Shown piece after piece: positions 47,636 through 59,235 of a DNA stretch of 64,000 bases. The notes below the pieces were generated by a model. It did no database searches. It saw nothing but the letters and a program-made list of their open reading frames with translations, and was not told the origin of the DNA. Source of the DNA: Bacteroidota bacterium (lineage in GTDB: Bacteria > Bacteroidota > Bacteroidia > NS11-12g > UBA9320). Position 1 is the first letter of the stretch, and each line of letters starts with the position of its first letter. Made by a program: the position numbers and the translations under genes. The stretch spans positions 62,001-126,000 of the forward strand of contig CANIKO010000005.1 of the NCBI GenBank assembly GCA_947468275.1, written 5' to 3'.

Positions 47636-49060
47636 TTAATGTTTAACTATTAACTTTTTATTCTCACTCATAAATTGAGAAGTATAAACCTTATAAAAAT
47701 ATAGTCCTTCTGTTAAACCAGTAATATCAATTTCAAAATTGCCTGAAGTACTTTCCAACTCAAATTGTTTAACAATTTGCCCGTTGATATTTGTAATTTC
47801 AAAGATGGGTCGTTCAGTTGAATTGGTTTTTATATCATAAATAATCCTAAAATTAGTTGCAGTTGGGTTGGGCATTTCTGCAAAGGAATTTTCAATTGTT
47901 TTAGAATTCGAAATAGGAGTTATTTGGTTATCATCAGGTTCAAAAGATAAAGTGTCTTTTCCTCTGAGTTCAACATCAAAATCCCCGTAGCCAAATTTGC
48001 AGTTAGATGTCCAAGCTAACAATGTGCTATCAATTGTTGAAGAATCAAAAGCTTCAAAATTCCAAACATAATTAATTGATTGAGTTGTGGAATCAACAGC
48101 CACATTTTCCAATTCTTCTTTGTAAACAACTTCTTCAGATTTAGTTGATTCAATAGTTGGCGGGATAAAAACTATATTTTCATCATATACAATTTTTTGC
48201 GTTGGAAGTTTAATAATTGCCAAATTGTTACTTTCCCAAGTGCCCAACCCATAAGTAAGTGAAATTATCCCTAACTCAGTATTTACAAAGGGTTGGTAAT
48301 AATTTTTATCAGAATTAATTGTTGAGTCAAGAATAAAATATTCAGGGTTGCCGAATTCTGAGTTAAGATTTGGGCGAGTTAGTTTAACCAATAAATTATT
48401 TTCATCTCTTAATGTAAGATAATAGGATAGGCCCTCATCTGCTAAACTTCCGGGGCAATAGTTTTCCGCGTTATTCATAAATGAATTAAAAGAATAATTT
48501 ATACCATCGGTGGTAGTGAAAAAAGCAATACGTTCAATTGAATGTTCATCATTATAATAAACGAATAGTTGGCTTAAGTCTGCAGTTAATGAAGGCCCTG
48601 AAATAAAAACACTTGAAGTTTCTGAAATTTCTCCACCTGTTAAATTTATTTTTATAGGATTATTAAAACTTTTACTTGTTTCGTCATAATTGGCCTTATA
48701 AAGAGTAGTCATAAAACCATCTGAATTTTTATGGGTTACAAAAAATACAGTTTGTTCATCCTCAGTTAACCAGCAAGAAAATACATCATAATCGCCAACC
48801 ATCCCATTAATAGCAACGGTTTTCGGATTTATAAATTCATCTTTAAGGCGTTTTCGTTCAGCTTTCCAAATTTCATCCGATGACTTATCCCGAGTAAAAT
48901 AAAGCCGCAAACCATCTTTTGAGAGCCAAGAATAAGCATCCGCTTTTTCCTCCTGATTAAGCGGCATATTTTGAGGTTCATAAACTATTCCATCTGCCGG
49001 TTGAGCCATGGTAGCTAGGCTGCAAATTAAGCTTAGAGTAAATGCGAAAATTGATTTCAT
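47636..49060 (-). CDS. Secreted beta-propeller-like T9SS cargo protein
   Basis: 474 residues: a signal peptide (KSIFAFTLSLICSLATMA), then repeated blade-like segments (AYSWLSKDGLRLYFTRD, DVFSCWLTEDEQTVFFVT, SLTADLSQLFVYY, SLADEGLSYYLTLRDE) resembling TolB/PD40 propellers. After a Ser/Thr/Glu-rich stretch comes a type A sorting domain (about 395-474) beginning MPNPTATNFRIIYDI and containing GLTEGLYFYKVY. It should be exported by T9SS and cut by PorU. The usual YPNP start of the sorting domain is MPNP here. Ligand unknown. Confidence 0.8.
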   Translation of the reverse strand: MKSIFAFTLSLICSLATMAQPADGIVYEPQNMPLNQEEKADAYSWLSKDGLRLYFTRDKSSDEIWKAERKRLKDEFINPKTVAINGMVGDYDVFSCWLTEDEQTVFFVTHKNSDGFMTTLYKANYDETSKSFNNPIKINLTGGEISETSSVFISGPSLTADLSQLFVYYNDEHSIERIAFFTTTDGINYSFNSFMNNAENYCPGSLADEGLSYYLTLRDENNLLVKLTRPNLNSEFGNPEYFILDSTINSDKNYYQPFVNTELGIISLTYGLGTWESNNLAIIKLPTQKIVYDENIVFIPPTIESTKSEEVVYKEELENVAVDSTTQSINYVWNFEAFDSSTIDSTLLAWTSNCKFGYGDFDVELRGKDTLSFEPDDNQITPISNSKTIENSFAEMPNPTATNFRIIYDIKTNSTERPIFEITNINGQIVKQFELESTSGNFEIDITGLTEGLYFYKVYTSQFMSENKKLIVKH

Positions 49061-49198
49061 AGAATTGATTTTTGGTTAAACGAAGTTCTTATTAAAAAAA
49101 GTATTCGTAGTCCAATACTTTATTACCGGTTAAAAGTAAATGATTAAAGGAAAATAAGTCAAATTGACTTTTGTATTAAACTAAACCTTCTGATAATG

Positions 49199-49213
49199 TG
49201 ACTATTTGACTTT
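49199..49213 (+). promoter_or_regulatory. Candidate heat-shock element upstream of clpB
   Basis: TGACTATTTGACTTT starts 83 bases before the clpB ATG and matches 13 of 15 bases of the element on the groES strand. With TGATAATG directly before it, three direct repeats of period 8 are visible. A separate palindrome, AAGTCAA-A-TTGACTT, lies about 50 bp upstream. Confidence 0.45.
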
Positions 49214-49281
49214 GGATGAATTTTTTTAAGGTCATTTCGGCATTTTTAAAAACAAGGAATTCTTTTTGACAAAACAGAAGC

Positions 49282-51882
49282 ATGAACTTGAACCAATTTA
49301 CAATAAAATCACAAGAAGTTGTTCAAAAGGCCCAGGAATTGGCTTTTGAAGCAAAAAATCCTTCTATAGAAACTGGCCACTTACTTAAAGGCCTTTTTAT
49401 AGTGGATGAAAATGTTTTGAGTTATGCTTTAAAAAAAATAAATGCTAACCAAACCCGGATTGAATCTGCTTTGGATGCTGTTTTAAAATCCTACTCCGTG
49501 CAGCATGGAGCCAATGATAAACTATATTTGAGTAACGATGCAAATACCGCCTTGATGAAAGCTCAAAGTTTGCTAAAATCATTTGGCGATGAGTTTGTAA
49601 CCATCGAGCACATTTTTTTAGGACTATTAGATGGTCGCGACCAAGTCGCCAATTTATTAAAAGATGCCGGGGTAAAAACGGATGATATCAAAAAAGCTTT
49701 TATAGCCTTGAGAGGTAATAGCAAAGCTACTAGCCAAAGTGCCGAAGAGCAATACAATGCTTTGGGTAAATATGCTAAAAATTTGAATCAATTAGCCCGT
49801 GAAGGGAAACTGGATCCTGTAATCGGAAGGGATGATGAAATAAGAAGAGTTTTACAAATTTTAAGCAGAAGAACTAAAAATAATCCAATACTTATTGGTG
49901 AACCTGGCGTTGGTAAAACAGCTATAGCAGAGGGTTTGGCCCATAGAATAATAAATGGAGACATCCCTGAAAATCTGAAATCCAAAACTATTTTTTCATT
50001 GGACATGGGTTCATTAATTGCCGGTGCTAAATACAAAGGGGAGTTTGAAGAACGATTAAAAGCCGTTATCAAAGAAGTGATAGGAGCAGAGGGAGATATT
50101 GTTTTATTTATTGATGAAATACATACCCTTGTAGGTGCCGGTGGTGGGGGAGAAGGAGCTATGGATGCCGCCAATATTTTAAAACCAGCTTTGGCCCGTG
50201 GTGAGTTAAGAGCCATTGGGGCTACCACTTTAGCCGAGTATCAAAAATATATTGAAAAAGACAAAGCCTTGGAACGCCGTTTTCAATCGGTGATGGTGGA
50301 AGAACCTGATACACAGGATGCAATTTCTATTTTGCGTGGATTAAAAGAACGTTACGAAGTGCATCATAAAGTGAGAATAAAAGATGAAGCTATTATTGCT
50401 GCGGTTGAGTTATCGCAACGCTATATTTCTGATAGGTTTTTGCCGGATAAGGCTATTGACTTAATGGATGAGGCGGCTTCAAAATTGCGTTTGGAAATTG
50501 ATTCCGTTCCTGAAGAACTGGATGAGTTGGAACGCAGAATTATGCAACTTGAAATAGAAAAGGAAGCCATCAAACGTGAAGGAGATGATAAAAAAGTTGA
50601 TGATATTAATAAGCAACTCAGCAAACTTGGCGAGGAACGCAACGAACTGAAAGCAAGTTGGCAAAGTGAGAAGGCTATTGTTGAAGGTATTCAAACCAAA
50701 AAGACAGCTATTGAAAACTTGAAACACGAGGCTGATTTGGCGGAGCGTTCAGGCGACTATGGCAAAGTAGCGGAAATTCGTTATGGCAAAATGAAAGAAG
50801 CCGAAGAAGCTTTAAATAAATTAAATACCGAATTGCAGGAAAAGCAAATTCGCGGTGCATTGGTAAAGGAGGAGGTAGACAGCGAAGATATAGCGGATGT
50901 GGTGAGCAAATGGACAGGGATTCCCGTAAAAAGTATGTTGCAGGGGGAACGTGAAAAGCTTTTAAATTTAGAAGCTGAACTTCATAATCGGGTTGTAGGG
51001 CAAGAGGAAGCTATTACAGCTATTTCAGATGCAATACGAAGAAGTCGTGCCGGATTAAGTGACCCTAAAAAACCTATTGGCTCGTTCATATTTTTAGGAA
51101 CTACCGGGGTTGGGAAAACCGAATTAGCCAAAGCCTTAGCCGAATATCTTTTTGACCAGGAAAGTGCCATGATACGAATAGATATGAGTGAGTATCAGGA
51201 AAAACATACCGTGAGCCGCTTAATTGGTGCCCCTCCGGGATATGTGGGATATGATGAAGGAGGCCAGTTAACCGAAGCCGTTCGTCGCCATCCGTATTCA
51301 GTCATATTATTGGATGAAATAGAAAAGGCTCACCCCGATGTGTTTAATATTTTGTTGCAGGTATTGGATGACGGCCGATTGACGGATAATAAAGGCCGAA
51401 CAGCAAACTTTAAAAATACCATCCTCATTATGACTTCAAATATTGGAAGCCATATAATTCAGGAAAAATATGATAATTATAATGAAGCTAATAAAGACGA
51501 AGTAATGGCTTCAGCCAAGCTGGAAGTGTTTGATTTATTAAAACGAACAATTCGTCCTGAGTTTTTAAACCGTATTGACGAAGTGATAATGTTTACTCCA
51601 CTAAGCCGCGAGGAAGTTAGGAAGATAGTAGAATTGCAGTTTAAAAATGTAACCAAATCCATGCTGGCTTTAGGGTTTGAATTGCAAGCCACCGATGAAG
51701 TTATGGATTGGCTGGGCGAACTGGGGTATGATCCTCAATTTGGGGCACGACCATTAAAACGTGTGATGCAACGCGAAGTTTTAAATGAATTATCAAAACA
51801 AATTATAGCAGGAACCGTTAATAAAGAAAAGCCCATCCTTTTAAAATTGGATAAGCACCAATTGATATTTGAAAATAAATAA
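49282..51882 (+). CDS. clpB: Disaggregase ClpB
   Basis: 866 residues with a Clp N-terminal repeat domain (about 1-145), first AAA+ domain with Walker [14 protein letters not shown] near residue 209, a long coiled-coil middle domain (about 400-530), second AAA+ domain with [13 protein letters not shown] near 611, and the D2-small domain. The middle domain marks it as ClpB rather than ClpA/C. It rescues aggregated proteins with DnaK, which is not in the window. ATG start at 49282. Monocistronic, with a terminator after it. Confidence 0.97.
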   Translation: MNLNQFTIKSQEVVQKAQELAFEAKNPSIETGHLLKGLFIVDENVLSYALKKINANQTRIESALDAVLKSYSVQHGANDKLYLSNDANTALMKAQSLLKSFGDEFVTIEHIFLGLLDGRDQVANLLKDAGVKTDDIKKAFIALRGNSKATSQSAEEQYNALGKYAKNLNQLAREGKLDPVIGRDDEIRRVLQILSRRTKNNPILIGEPGVGKTAIAEGLAHRIINGDIPENLKSKTIFSLDMGSLIAGAKYKGEFEERLKAVIKEVIGAEGDIVLFIDEIHTLVGAGGGGEGAMDAANILKPALARGELRAIGATTLAEYQKYIEKDKALERRFQSVMVEEPDTQDAISILRGLKERYEVHHKVRIKDEAIIAAVELSQRYISDRFLPDKAIDLMDEAASKLRLEIDSVPEELDELERRIMQLEIEKEAIKREGDDKKVDDINKQLSKLGEERNELKASWQSEKAIVEGIQTKKTAIENLKHEADLAERSGDYGKVAEIRYGKMKEAEEALNKLNTELQEKQIRGALVKEEVDSEDIADVVSKWTGIPVKSMLQGEREKLLNLEAELHNRVVGQEEAITAISDAIRRSRAGLSDPKKPIGSFIFLGTTGVGKTELAKALAEYLFDQESAMIRIDMSEYQEKHTVSRLIGAPPGYVGYDEGGQLTEAVRRHPYSVILLDEIEKAHPDVFNILLQVLDDGRLTDNKGRTANFKNTILIMTSNIGSHIIQEKYDNYNEANKDEVMASAKLEVFDLLKRTIRPEFLNRIDEVIMFTPLSREEVRKIVELQFKNVTKSMLALGFELQATDEVMDWLGELGYDPQFGARPLKRVMQREVLNELSKQIIAGTVNKEKPILLKLDKHQLIFENK

Positions 51883-51910
51883 GATTTTAGTTTTTCATAG
51901 GTTTGATTTA

Positions 51911-51946
51911 CAGAGAGGACGTTGAAAAACGTCCTTTTCTGTTTTT
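51911..51946 (+). terminator. Intrinsic terminator of clpB
   Basis: AGGACGTT (51916-51923), loop GAAA, AACGTCCT (51928-51935), with extra partial pairing outside (CAG with CTG), then a T-run at 51942-51946. Confidence 0.82.
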
Positions 51947-51954
51947 ATTGTTAA

Positions 51955-51990
51955 ATAAAAAAACGCTTCAAGGGTTTCAAACCCTTGAAG
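51955..51990 (-). terminator. Terminator of the sigma/anti-sigma operon
   Basis: A perfect 12-bp inverted repeat CTTCAAGGGTTT / AAACCCTTGAAG (51966-51977 and 51979-51990). On the minus strand it is followed by CGTTTTTTT, making a good terminator for the gene ending at 52015. The arm sequence has the look of a widespread intergenic repeat in this phylum. Confidence 0.75.
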
Positions 51991-52014
51991 AGGTGGGTAG
52001 GATTTTTTTAAGAA

Positions 52015-54345
52015 TTATTCCTTAATCAAAATCCGTTCATTAAATATATCTCCTTTATCGGTTGTAATTCTTAATAAATACAAACCGGCAGTTATACCGG
52101 CCGACGAGAGTTCTTTTTGGCTGATGCCTTGTTTCATTTTGCCTATCGGAAATTGTTTAACTTCGGCACCGTTTAGGGCAAACATATAAACCAATACTGA
52201 GCATTCTTCCTTCAAATCCAGTTTAAGGTTAAAGTTATCCTTAGCCGGATTGGGAAATACGGAGTACTTAGTAATGGCTTTGCTTTTGGTATTTTGGCAA
52301 GCTTCAAAGTAATTGCATGAAACTACACTTTTGCCATCGCAGGTTGAATCGGTGGTAAAGGTTATTTTAGAACGGTTGCATGTCAAGGCCACAATATCCT
52401 TTCGTATTTCATTGGCAGTTTTGGTATCCAGTATTTTTAGGAATTTTTCAGTGGGTTTATACCAAAATATAATATTAGGACGATTTTTTTTAGTTAGTGC
52501 ATCCATCGTTGAGTAAGTTTGCCCTGATTTTACCAACACAGGAATTAGGTCGTAACTAGAAATTTTATCGATGACATATGTGATTGAATCAAACGAAGCT
52601 CTTGACCATGTTCCCAAATCATCTGATAACCAAGAAGGCTTTATGTAGCTGGACGAATCAAAATTATCAAGGGGAATATCCAGTTTTATTTCAGTCGCAT
52701 ATTTTTTAAATATTAGTTCTGCGGCCAATTGTTTACCTGATTTTTTGTCAAGTTTATAAGGGATAGGTATTCTTTGAAGGATTGTACTATCAACAACACG
52801 TATTAAAAGTTTTGCTAATTGGGCTTCACTTAATGTTATGGTTTTGATAGAAGATGAATTTGGGGTTTTGCTATTTGCTACCTCCTCAAATGATTTTTCT
52901 TCGGGTAATTTTGTGTTTAAATTAATCCCTTTTAGCTTATCTTTATTGTCCTCGGCATACTTCGCAATTCTAATTCGGTCTTCCGTATTTAGCTCATTTA
53001 AGATAGCCTTATTTATTGTGTACCAAAATATATTATTTGTGGTGTCTCCTGTTATCCAAAGTCCAACTAAACCAAATTTTTTGTTATTGAAATCTTGAAG
53101 TTCATTTAATTTATTGTAATCCGGGGTCAATTCTCTAATTGCTCTTAGATAATTAATGCTTTGTTTGGAGGGGTTATAGGATGCCCAAAATTCAGGAAAC
53201 ATTGTAGAAATAGATTGTTTAGAATTATCCTGATTGGCTATACCAATGGTTATTCCTCCATTATCATTTCTATAATCTATAGAAAGTTGACCTCCTTTTT
53301 CTGTATGCCGGAAATAAACAATTGGCTTAGAAGACTGAAACCCTAACTTTTTTAAAAGGCTTTCATCTGCAATCACAATTTGGTTTTTATCAATTGGAAT
53401 AGCTTCAGGTGTATATTTAATTTCTTCCTTCCTTTTGTTTTTATCAGTTAGCGTATGTGAATAATAGTTTTTATCAAAGTTTAGATTCTTTTGGATTCGG
53501 CTTGGTAAAAAATTATGTAACGTATCATTCATCTCAAACCAAGCTATGTAAGGCTTTCCTTCTTTTGATGTTTCATCTTTTACCCATACCGGTAATAATT
53601 TTTTAGAAATTTTAATAATATAATCATCCGAATATTTTTTTGAAATATATATAGGTTTTATAATATCTCCTTTTGAATCGGTAACAAATTCAGCTAGTGG
53701 ATTTTTGCGTCCTGGACGATCACATGTTGACATGCTACTTATATAATTGATATTATCTGTGGTTTTATAACCTACACTAAATTTAATATTTCCAAGTCTA
53801 GTATTATCCATTTCATACATAAAAACATCATCCTTAATATAAATTCCTAGCTTTTTAAGTTCTTCCTTAGTTAGGACGACAAAAGTGTTCTTGTCAAAAG
53901 AATTGGTGGTGCTATTGGTATTAATTATTTCCGGTCCTACTTGGCTTTTCGCAATTATTTTCTTCTTTTTTCCCTTGTCATAAGCCACAGGTTTGGACTT
54001 GGCACTATAAGTAATTTCAGGCGGAGAAATTGGTGTCTGCTTGACTTCCTCTATTTCGGGTAACGAATTTTTTAAAGGTTCAATAGCTGTTTTTGCAATT
54101 TGTAATGGTGGTTTTTTATAGGTTTCTTGGTTTGAATTAGCATAAAATACTATGGTGGCAGCTATGCCTATTAGTGTTGAAATTGTCATGGCTTTAATTT
54201 TTAGGTTTATAAACTTTTGATAGTTATCGGTTGGTGTCTTCACCAGTCGACCATTAATTAATCCCTGAATTTCGTTAGAATTCAATAAAACTTCCTGTTC
54301 TCTGGCCAGATTGAAAAGCTTGTTTAATTGTTCTTCATTTTGCAT
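52015..54345 (-). CDS. Anti-sigma-like membrane protein with three repeats and a T9SS sorting domain
   Basis: 776 residues with no cleavable signal peptide. Residues 1-50 (LNKLFNLAREQEVLLNSNEI) look like the short cytoplasmic anti-sigma region paired with ECF factors in this phylum. One membrane helix follows at about 52-69, then a Pro/Lys-rich linker (70-150). Three related units start near 151, 319 and 500; each opens with a TxxELKKLG-like helix start and ends with a (I/L)PVxV ... FWY strand pair. A Cys-rich stretch (656-683) precedes a type A sorting domain (about 690-776) with VFPNPAKDNFNLKL and AGITAGLYLLRITT. It starts two bases after the sigma gene stop, so the two are coupled. Probable role: envelope or secretion sensor holding the sigma factor. 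Confidence 0.75.
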   Translation of the reverse strand: MQNEEQLNKLFNLAREQEVLLNSNEIQGLINGRLVKTPTDNYQKFINLKIKAMTISTLIGIAATIVFYANSNQETYKKPPLQIAKTAIEPLKNSLPEIEEVKQTPISPPEITYSAKSKPVAYDKGKKKKIIAKSQVGPEIINTNSTTNSFDKNTFVVLTKEELKKLGIYIKDDVFMYEMDNTRLGNIKFSVGYKTTDNINYISSMSTCDRPGRKNPLAEFVTDSKGDIIKPIYISKKYSDDYIIKISKKLLPVWVKDETSKEGKPYIAWFEMNDTLHNFLPSRIQKNLNFDKNYYSHTLTDKNKRKEEIKYTPEAIPIDKNQIVIADESLLKKLGFQSSKPIVYFRHTEKGGQLSIDYRNDNGGITIGIANQDNSKQSISTMFPEFWASYNPSKQSINYLRAIRELTPDYNKLNELQDFNNKKFGLVGLWITGDTTNNIFWYTINKAILNELNTEDRIRIAKYAEDNKDKLKGINLNTKLPEEKSFEEVANSKTPNSSSIKTITLSEAQLAKLLIRVVDSTILQRIPIPYKLDKKSGKQLAAELIFKKYATEIKLDIPLDNFDSSSYIKPSWLSDDLGTWSRASFDSITYVIDKISSYDLIPVLVKSGQTYSTMDALTKKNRPNIIFWYKPTEKFLKILDTKTANEIRKDIVALTCNRSKITFTTDSTCDGKSVVSCNYFEACQNTKSKAITKYSVFPNPAKDNFNLKLDLKEECSVLVYMFALNGAEVKQFPIGKMKQGISQKELSSAGITAGLYLLRITTDKGDIFNERILIKE

Positions 54346-54347
54346 AA

Positions 54348-54893
54348 TCAGGATATTGCTGTGTTTGTTTTTAATACATTTATAGGGTTACTCAAAATGT
54401 CGCGATCCGGCTGCAGCATGGTTTCCAACTTTTTTCGTCCTCTGTAAACATTGGTTTTGGCCGTGTTCAGGTTTATTTGCATTATCTCCGAAACTTCAAC
54501 AAGGGTGCACCCCGAAATTTCAAATAAAACAATGGCCTCGGCCTCGTCAGGCTTTAGTTTACCAATGCAGCGATAAAGCATGTTTAAAGAAATGGCGTCG
54601 TCTGTTTTTATGAAGCTTTCCTTGTCATGTGCTTTTTCCAAGCCGGTAAACTGAAGTATTTTCTTTCGTCTCAATTTCTTTTTGAACAATCGGCCGGCTA
54701 TGCCAAACAAAAAATATTTAAACTTTTCAGGTTCACGCAACTTCTCAAATCCCTCAAATGCTGCCAACACCGTTTCACTCATCAAATCTTTAGCATCCTC
54801 TTCATCCACCATCAGTGCACGACAGTAATTACTCAATTCGCATTTTAAGTTTTCGTAGAGTAATGTAAAGTGTTCCTTTTTGTCCTGCTGCAT
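54348..54893 (-). CDS. ECF-type RNA polymerase sigma factor
   Basis: 181 residues. Region 2 lies at about 10-75 (LKCELSNYCRALMVDEEDAKDLMSE in outline, then FKYFLFGIAGRLFKKKLRRK) and region 4 at about 103-160 (LKPDEAEAIVLFEISGCTLVEVSEI, then LNTAKTNVYRGRKKL). There is no region 1.1 or 3. It belongs to the extracytoplasmic-function class and should direct transcription when freed from the membrane protein encoded directly downstream. The targets are unknown. Its own promoter region is separated from gyrB by a terminator. ATG start at 54893. Confidence 0.92.
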   Translation of the reverse strand: MQQDKKEHFTLLYENLKCELSNYCRALMVDEEDAKDLMSETVLAAFEGFEKLREPEKFKYFLFGIAGRLFKKKLRRKKILQFTGLEKAHDKESFIKTDDAISLNMLYRCIGKLKPDEAEAIVLFEISGCTLVEVSEIMQINLNTAKTNVYRGRKKLETMLQPDRDILSNPINVLKTNTAIS

Positions 54894-54950
54894 TCAGTGT
54901 AACTACATTTTTTCTAGCTTGTTCAATTGTATCAGTTCCCTGAAGGATTT

Positions 54951-54965
54951 AAAAAGTTTCAAAAA
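54951..54965 (-). promoter_or_regulatory. Possible autoregulatory promoter element of the sigma operon
   Basis: On the minus strand TTTTTGAAACTTTTT lies about 60-70 bases before the sigma start. GAAAC-type -35 boxes are typical of ECF factors, which commonly drive their own operon. The matching -10 cannot be assigned with certainty, so this is a weak call. Confidence 0.3.
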
Positions 54966-55041
54966 TTTTATAAAAAAATTTAAAGTATTGAGAAGCAATG
55001 AGAATGAAAATTTATACTACGAATGTAAATCTTATAAAAAC

Positions 55042-55076
55042 AAAAACCCCTCACAATTTTTGAAACTGTGAGGGGT
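55042..55076 (-). terminator. Intrinsic terminator of gyrB
   Basis: ACCCCTCACA (55046-55055) pairs with TGTGAGGGGT (55067-55076). On the minus strand the stem is followed by a T-rich run, fitting termination of gyrB before the sigma operon's leader. Confidence 0.85.
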
Positions 55077-55099
55077 GAAATTATTTTTTATGCTAATAT

Positions 55100-57084
<1,985 letters not shown>

Positions 57085-57177
57085 TTAAAATGCCTGTATT
57101 GTCAGGTAACTAAAGAGGTGTTGTTTTCCACATTTAATTAACGTAGAAAGATGAATAGGGTAACTGGAATTCGGTTT

Positions 57178-58227
57178 CTAGTTAAGTGAAAGTTCACCTT
57201 TAAGATTTTTTAGAAGTGAAAAATTTAAATCTTTTTCATTTGCCAATAACCACATCATCTTCGCTGTGGCGGCTTCTAATGTCATGTCAGCACCGCTTAT
57301 TATGCCACATAAAAAAAGATTGTTTCCTGTTTTGTATGCTTTCATATTTACAAAACCTTCTTGGCATTGGGAAATATTTAATACCGTTTTGCCATTATCC
57401 ACCAATAATTTTATAGCACGGATAAAAGTTTCGGATGATGGGGCATTGCCACTTCCAAAGGTTCTTAAAATTACACCTTTTAATTGTTTGTCATTGGCCA
57501 ATCGACTCAGTATTTCAGGATTAAATCCCGGGAAAAGAGTTATGATTATTATATTGGTTTCAAAATTTGGCAATACCCTGAAAGGCGCAATGGGAAGGGG
57601 TAAAATGTATTTATCCCAAATTTGAATAGCTTGCTCTAAACTTCCTAAATCAGGGAATGATGGAGATTCAAAACCTGAAAAATCTTTAGAACTGGATTTT
57701 GTGGAGCGGTTACCTCGTAATAGTTTATCGTTAAAGCAAATTAATACTTCAGGAATCATTGGAAGGTTGAAAACTTTGGCAGCTGCAATATATATTGCAT
57801 TACTTAGATTACTTATGGCGTCTGTTCTGGGGTGAAATATTGGTAATTGACTTCCTGTAATTACCACAGGTTTGCCTAAGTTTTGCAAAGCAAAACTTAG
57901 AGCTGAGGCAGTATAAGCCATAGTATCTGTTCCATGAATTATAATAAAACCATCAAAATGCTCATAGTTTAAAGATAGAATATCTAAAATATCAGCCCAA
58001 TGAGCTGGGGCAAATTCTGAACTGTCAATAACATGTTCAAATGATTTGTAGGTAAATTCAATGCCTTTTTCTTTAGTGAAAAATCCATCAAAAGAAAGTG
58101 CAGGCATTGCTTTTTGCAGAAATTCCCATCCTTGCGGAATTAATGGACTACTTGAATCTCCGGGTATTTCATGACCCATCCCAATGGTACCACCTGTGTA
58201 TAATATTAGGATTTTAGCTGAGGGCAT
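57178..58227 (-). CDS. ansA: Type I L-asparaginase
   Basis: 349 residues. Threonine-nucleophile motifs of the family: ILYTGGTIGMG near the N-terminus and IIHGTDTMAYTASAL near residue 97, plus VVITGSQLP. No signal peptide, so it is the cytoplasmic form. It hydrolyses asparagine to aspartate and ammonia. It lies 22 bp downstream of pyrB on the same strand and would supply that enzyme's aspartate. Last gene of the EVE-pyrR-pyrB-ansA operon. Confidence 0.94.
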   Translation of the reverse strand: MPSAKILILYTGGTIGMGHEIPGDSSSPLIPQGWEFLQKAMPALSFDGFFTKEKGIEFTYKSFEHVIDSSEFAPAHWADILDILSLNYEHFDGFIIIHGTDTMAYTASALSFALQNLGKPVVITGSQLPIFHPRTDAISNLSNAIYIAAAKVFNLPMIPEVLICFNDKLLRGNRSTKSSSKDFSGFESPSFPDLGSLEQAIQIWDKYILPLPIAPFRVLPNFETNIIIITLFPGFNPEILSRLANDKQLKGVILRTFGSGNAPSSETFIRAIKLLVDNGKTVLNISQCQEGFVNMKAYKTGNNLFLCGIISGADMTLEAATAKMMWLLANEKDLNFSLLKNLKGELSLN

Positions 58228-58249
58228 TTGTAGTAAATATTTAAATACT

Positions 58250-59179
58250 TTACGCTCGTTTCATAGCCAAAAGGTAAAGGACAGCCATTCTTATAGCTAC
58301 TCCATTTTCTACCTGATCCAAAATTATGGACTGGCTGTGATCGGCCACATCGCTAGTAATTTCTACACCTCGGTTAATAGGTCCGGGATGCATAATTGTT
58401 ATTTCCTTTCCAAGGCTTTCCAATATTTTTCGGTTCAAGCCATATTGCATGGTGTATTCACGTAAGGTGGGGAAATATTTTATATCCTGACGCTCTAATT
58501 GGATGCGAAGCATATTAGCTACGTCGCACCATTCAAGTGCTTTCTTTAAGTTGTATTCTACTTTTACGCCTAAATGTTCGATGTGTTTAGGAATTAATGT
58601 GGCTGGGCCGCAAACCATTACTTCAGCGCCTAATTTTTGAAGACAAAAAATATTAGATATTGCTACTCGTGAGTGCATGATGTCACCAACAATTGCTATT
58701 TTCTTGCCTTTCACCTCGCCTAATTTTTCACGTATTGAAAATGCGTCAAGTAGGGCTTGAGTAGGATGTTCGTGAGTTCCGTCACCTGCATTTATAACTT
58801 GGGTATCGGTGTTTTTCGCTAAAAAAATGGCAGCACCGGGAGCCGGGTGACGCATCACTACCATATCCACCTTCATGGCTAAAATATTATTAACTGTGTC
58901 AATTAAGGTCTCACCTTTAGTAACAGATGAAGAAGATGATGCAAAATTTACAACGTCAGCGGATAATCTTTTTTCTGCCAGTTCAAACGACACACGGGTA
59001 CGTGTTGAGTTTTCAAAAAAAATATTGGCAATTGTAATGTCTCGTAAGGTAGGAACCCTTTTTATAGGGCGGTTAATAACAGTTTTAAAATTATCAGCTG
59101 TCCTAAAAATCAACTGAATATCCTCGTAGGTTATTTCTTTAATTCCAAGCAGATGGTTTACACTTAATGATTCTTCCAT
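58250..59179 (-). CDS. pyrB: Aspartate carbamoyltransferase catalytic subunit
   Basis: 309 residues from the ATG at 59179 (an upstream TTG adds two). Carbamoyl-phosphate site FFENSTRTRVSFE, aspartate-site HPTQALLDAF, GDIMHSRVA and MHPGPINRG are all present. It joins carbamoyl phosphate and aspartate in pyrimidine synthesis. No pyrI regulatory subunit gene is adjacent, so it is probably the unregulated trimer form or regulated at transcription by PyrR. Confidence 0.96.
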   Translation of the reverse strand: MEESLSVNHLLGIKEITYEDIQLIFRTADNFKTVINRPIKRVPTLRDITIANIFFENSTRTRVSFELAEKRLSADVVNFASSSSSVTKGETLIDTVNNILAMKVDMVVMRHPAPGAAIFLAKNTDTQVINAGDGTHEHPTQALLDAFSIREKLGEVKGKKIAIVGDIMHSRVAISNIFCLQKLGAEVMVCGPATLIPKHIEHLGVKVEYNLKKALEWCDVANMLRIQLERQDIKYFPTLREYTMQYGLNRKILESLGKEITIMHPGPINRGVEITSDVADHSQSIILDQVENGVAIRMAVLYLLAMKRA

Positions 59180-59220
59180 TAACAATTAATTTTATTTATA
59201 ATTTTATTTAGCGGCATTGT

Positions 59221-59235
59221 TGAATCTTCGATTTA
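59221..59235 (-). repeat. 15-base repeat at a stop codon, copy 2 (after pyrR)
   Basis: Identical to the 15-mer at the groES stop (2601-2615): on the gene strand TAAATCGAAGATTCA, starting with the stop codon of pyrR. Continuation ACAATGCC versus TCAATACC. Located in the 53-bp gap before pyrB. Confidence 0.6.

Noticed and set aside
51955-51990. Treating the 12-bp inverted repeat only as a mobile repeat
   Set aside because: It ends in a T-run in the right direction for the sigma operon, so terminator is the simpler call; repeat origin is still possible.
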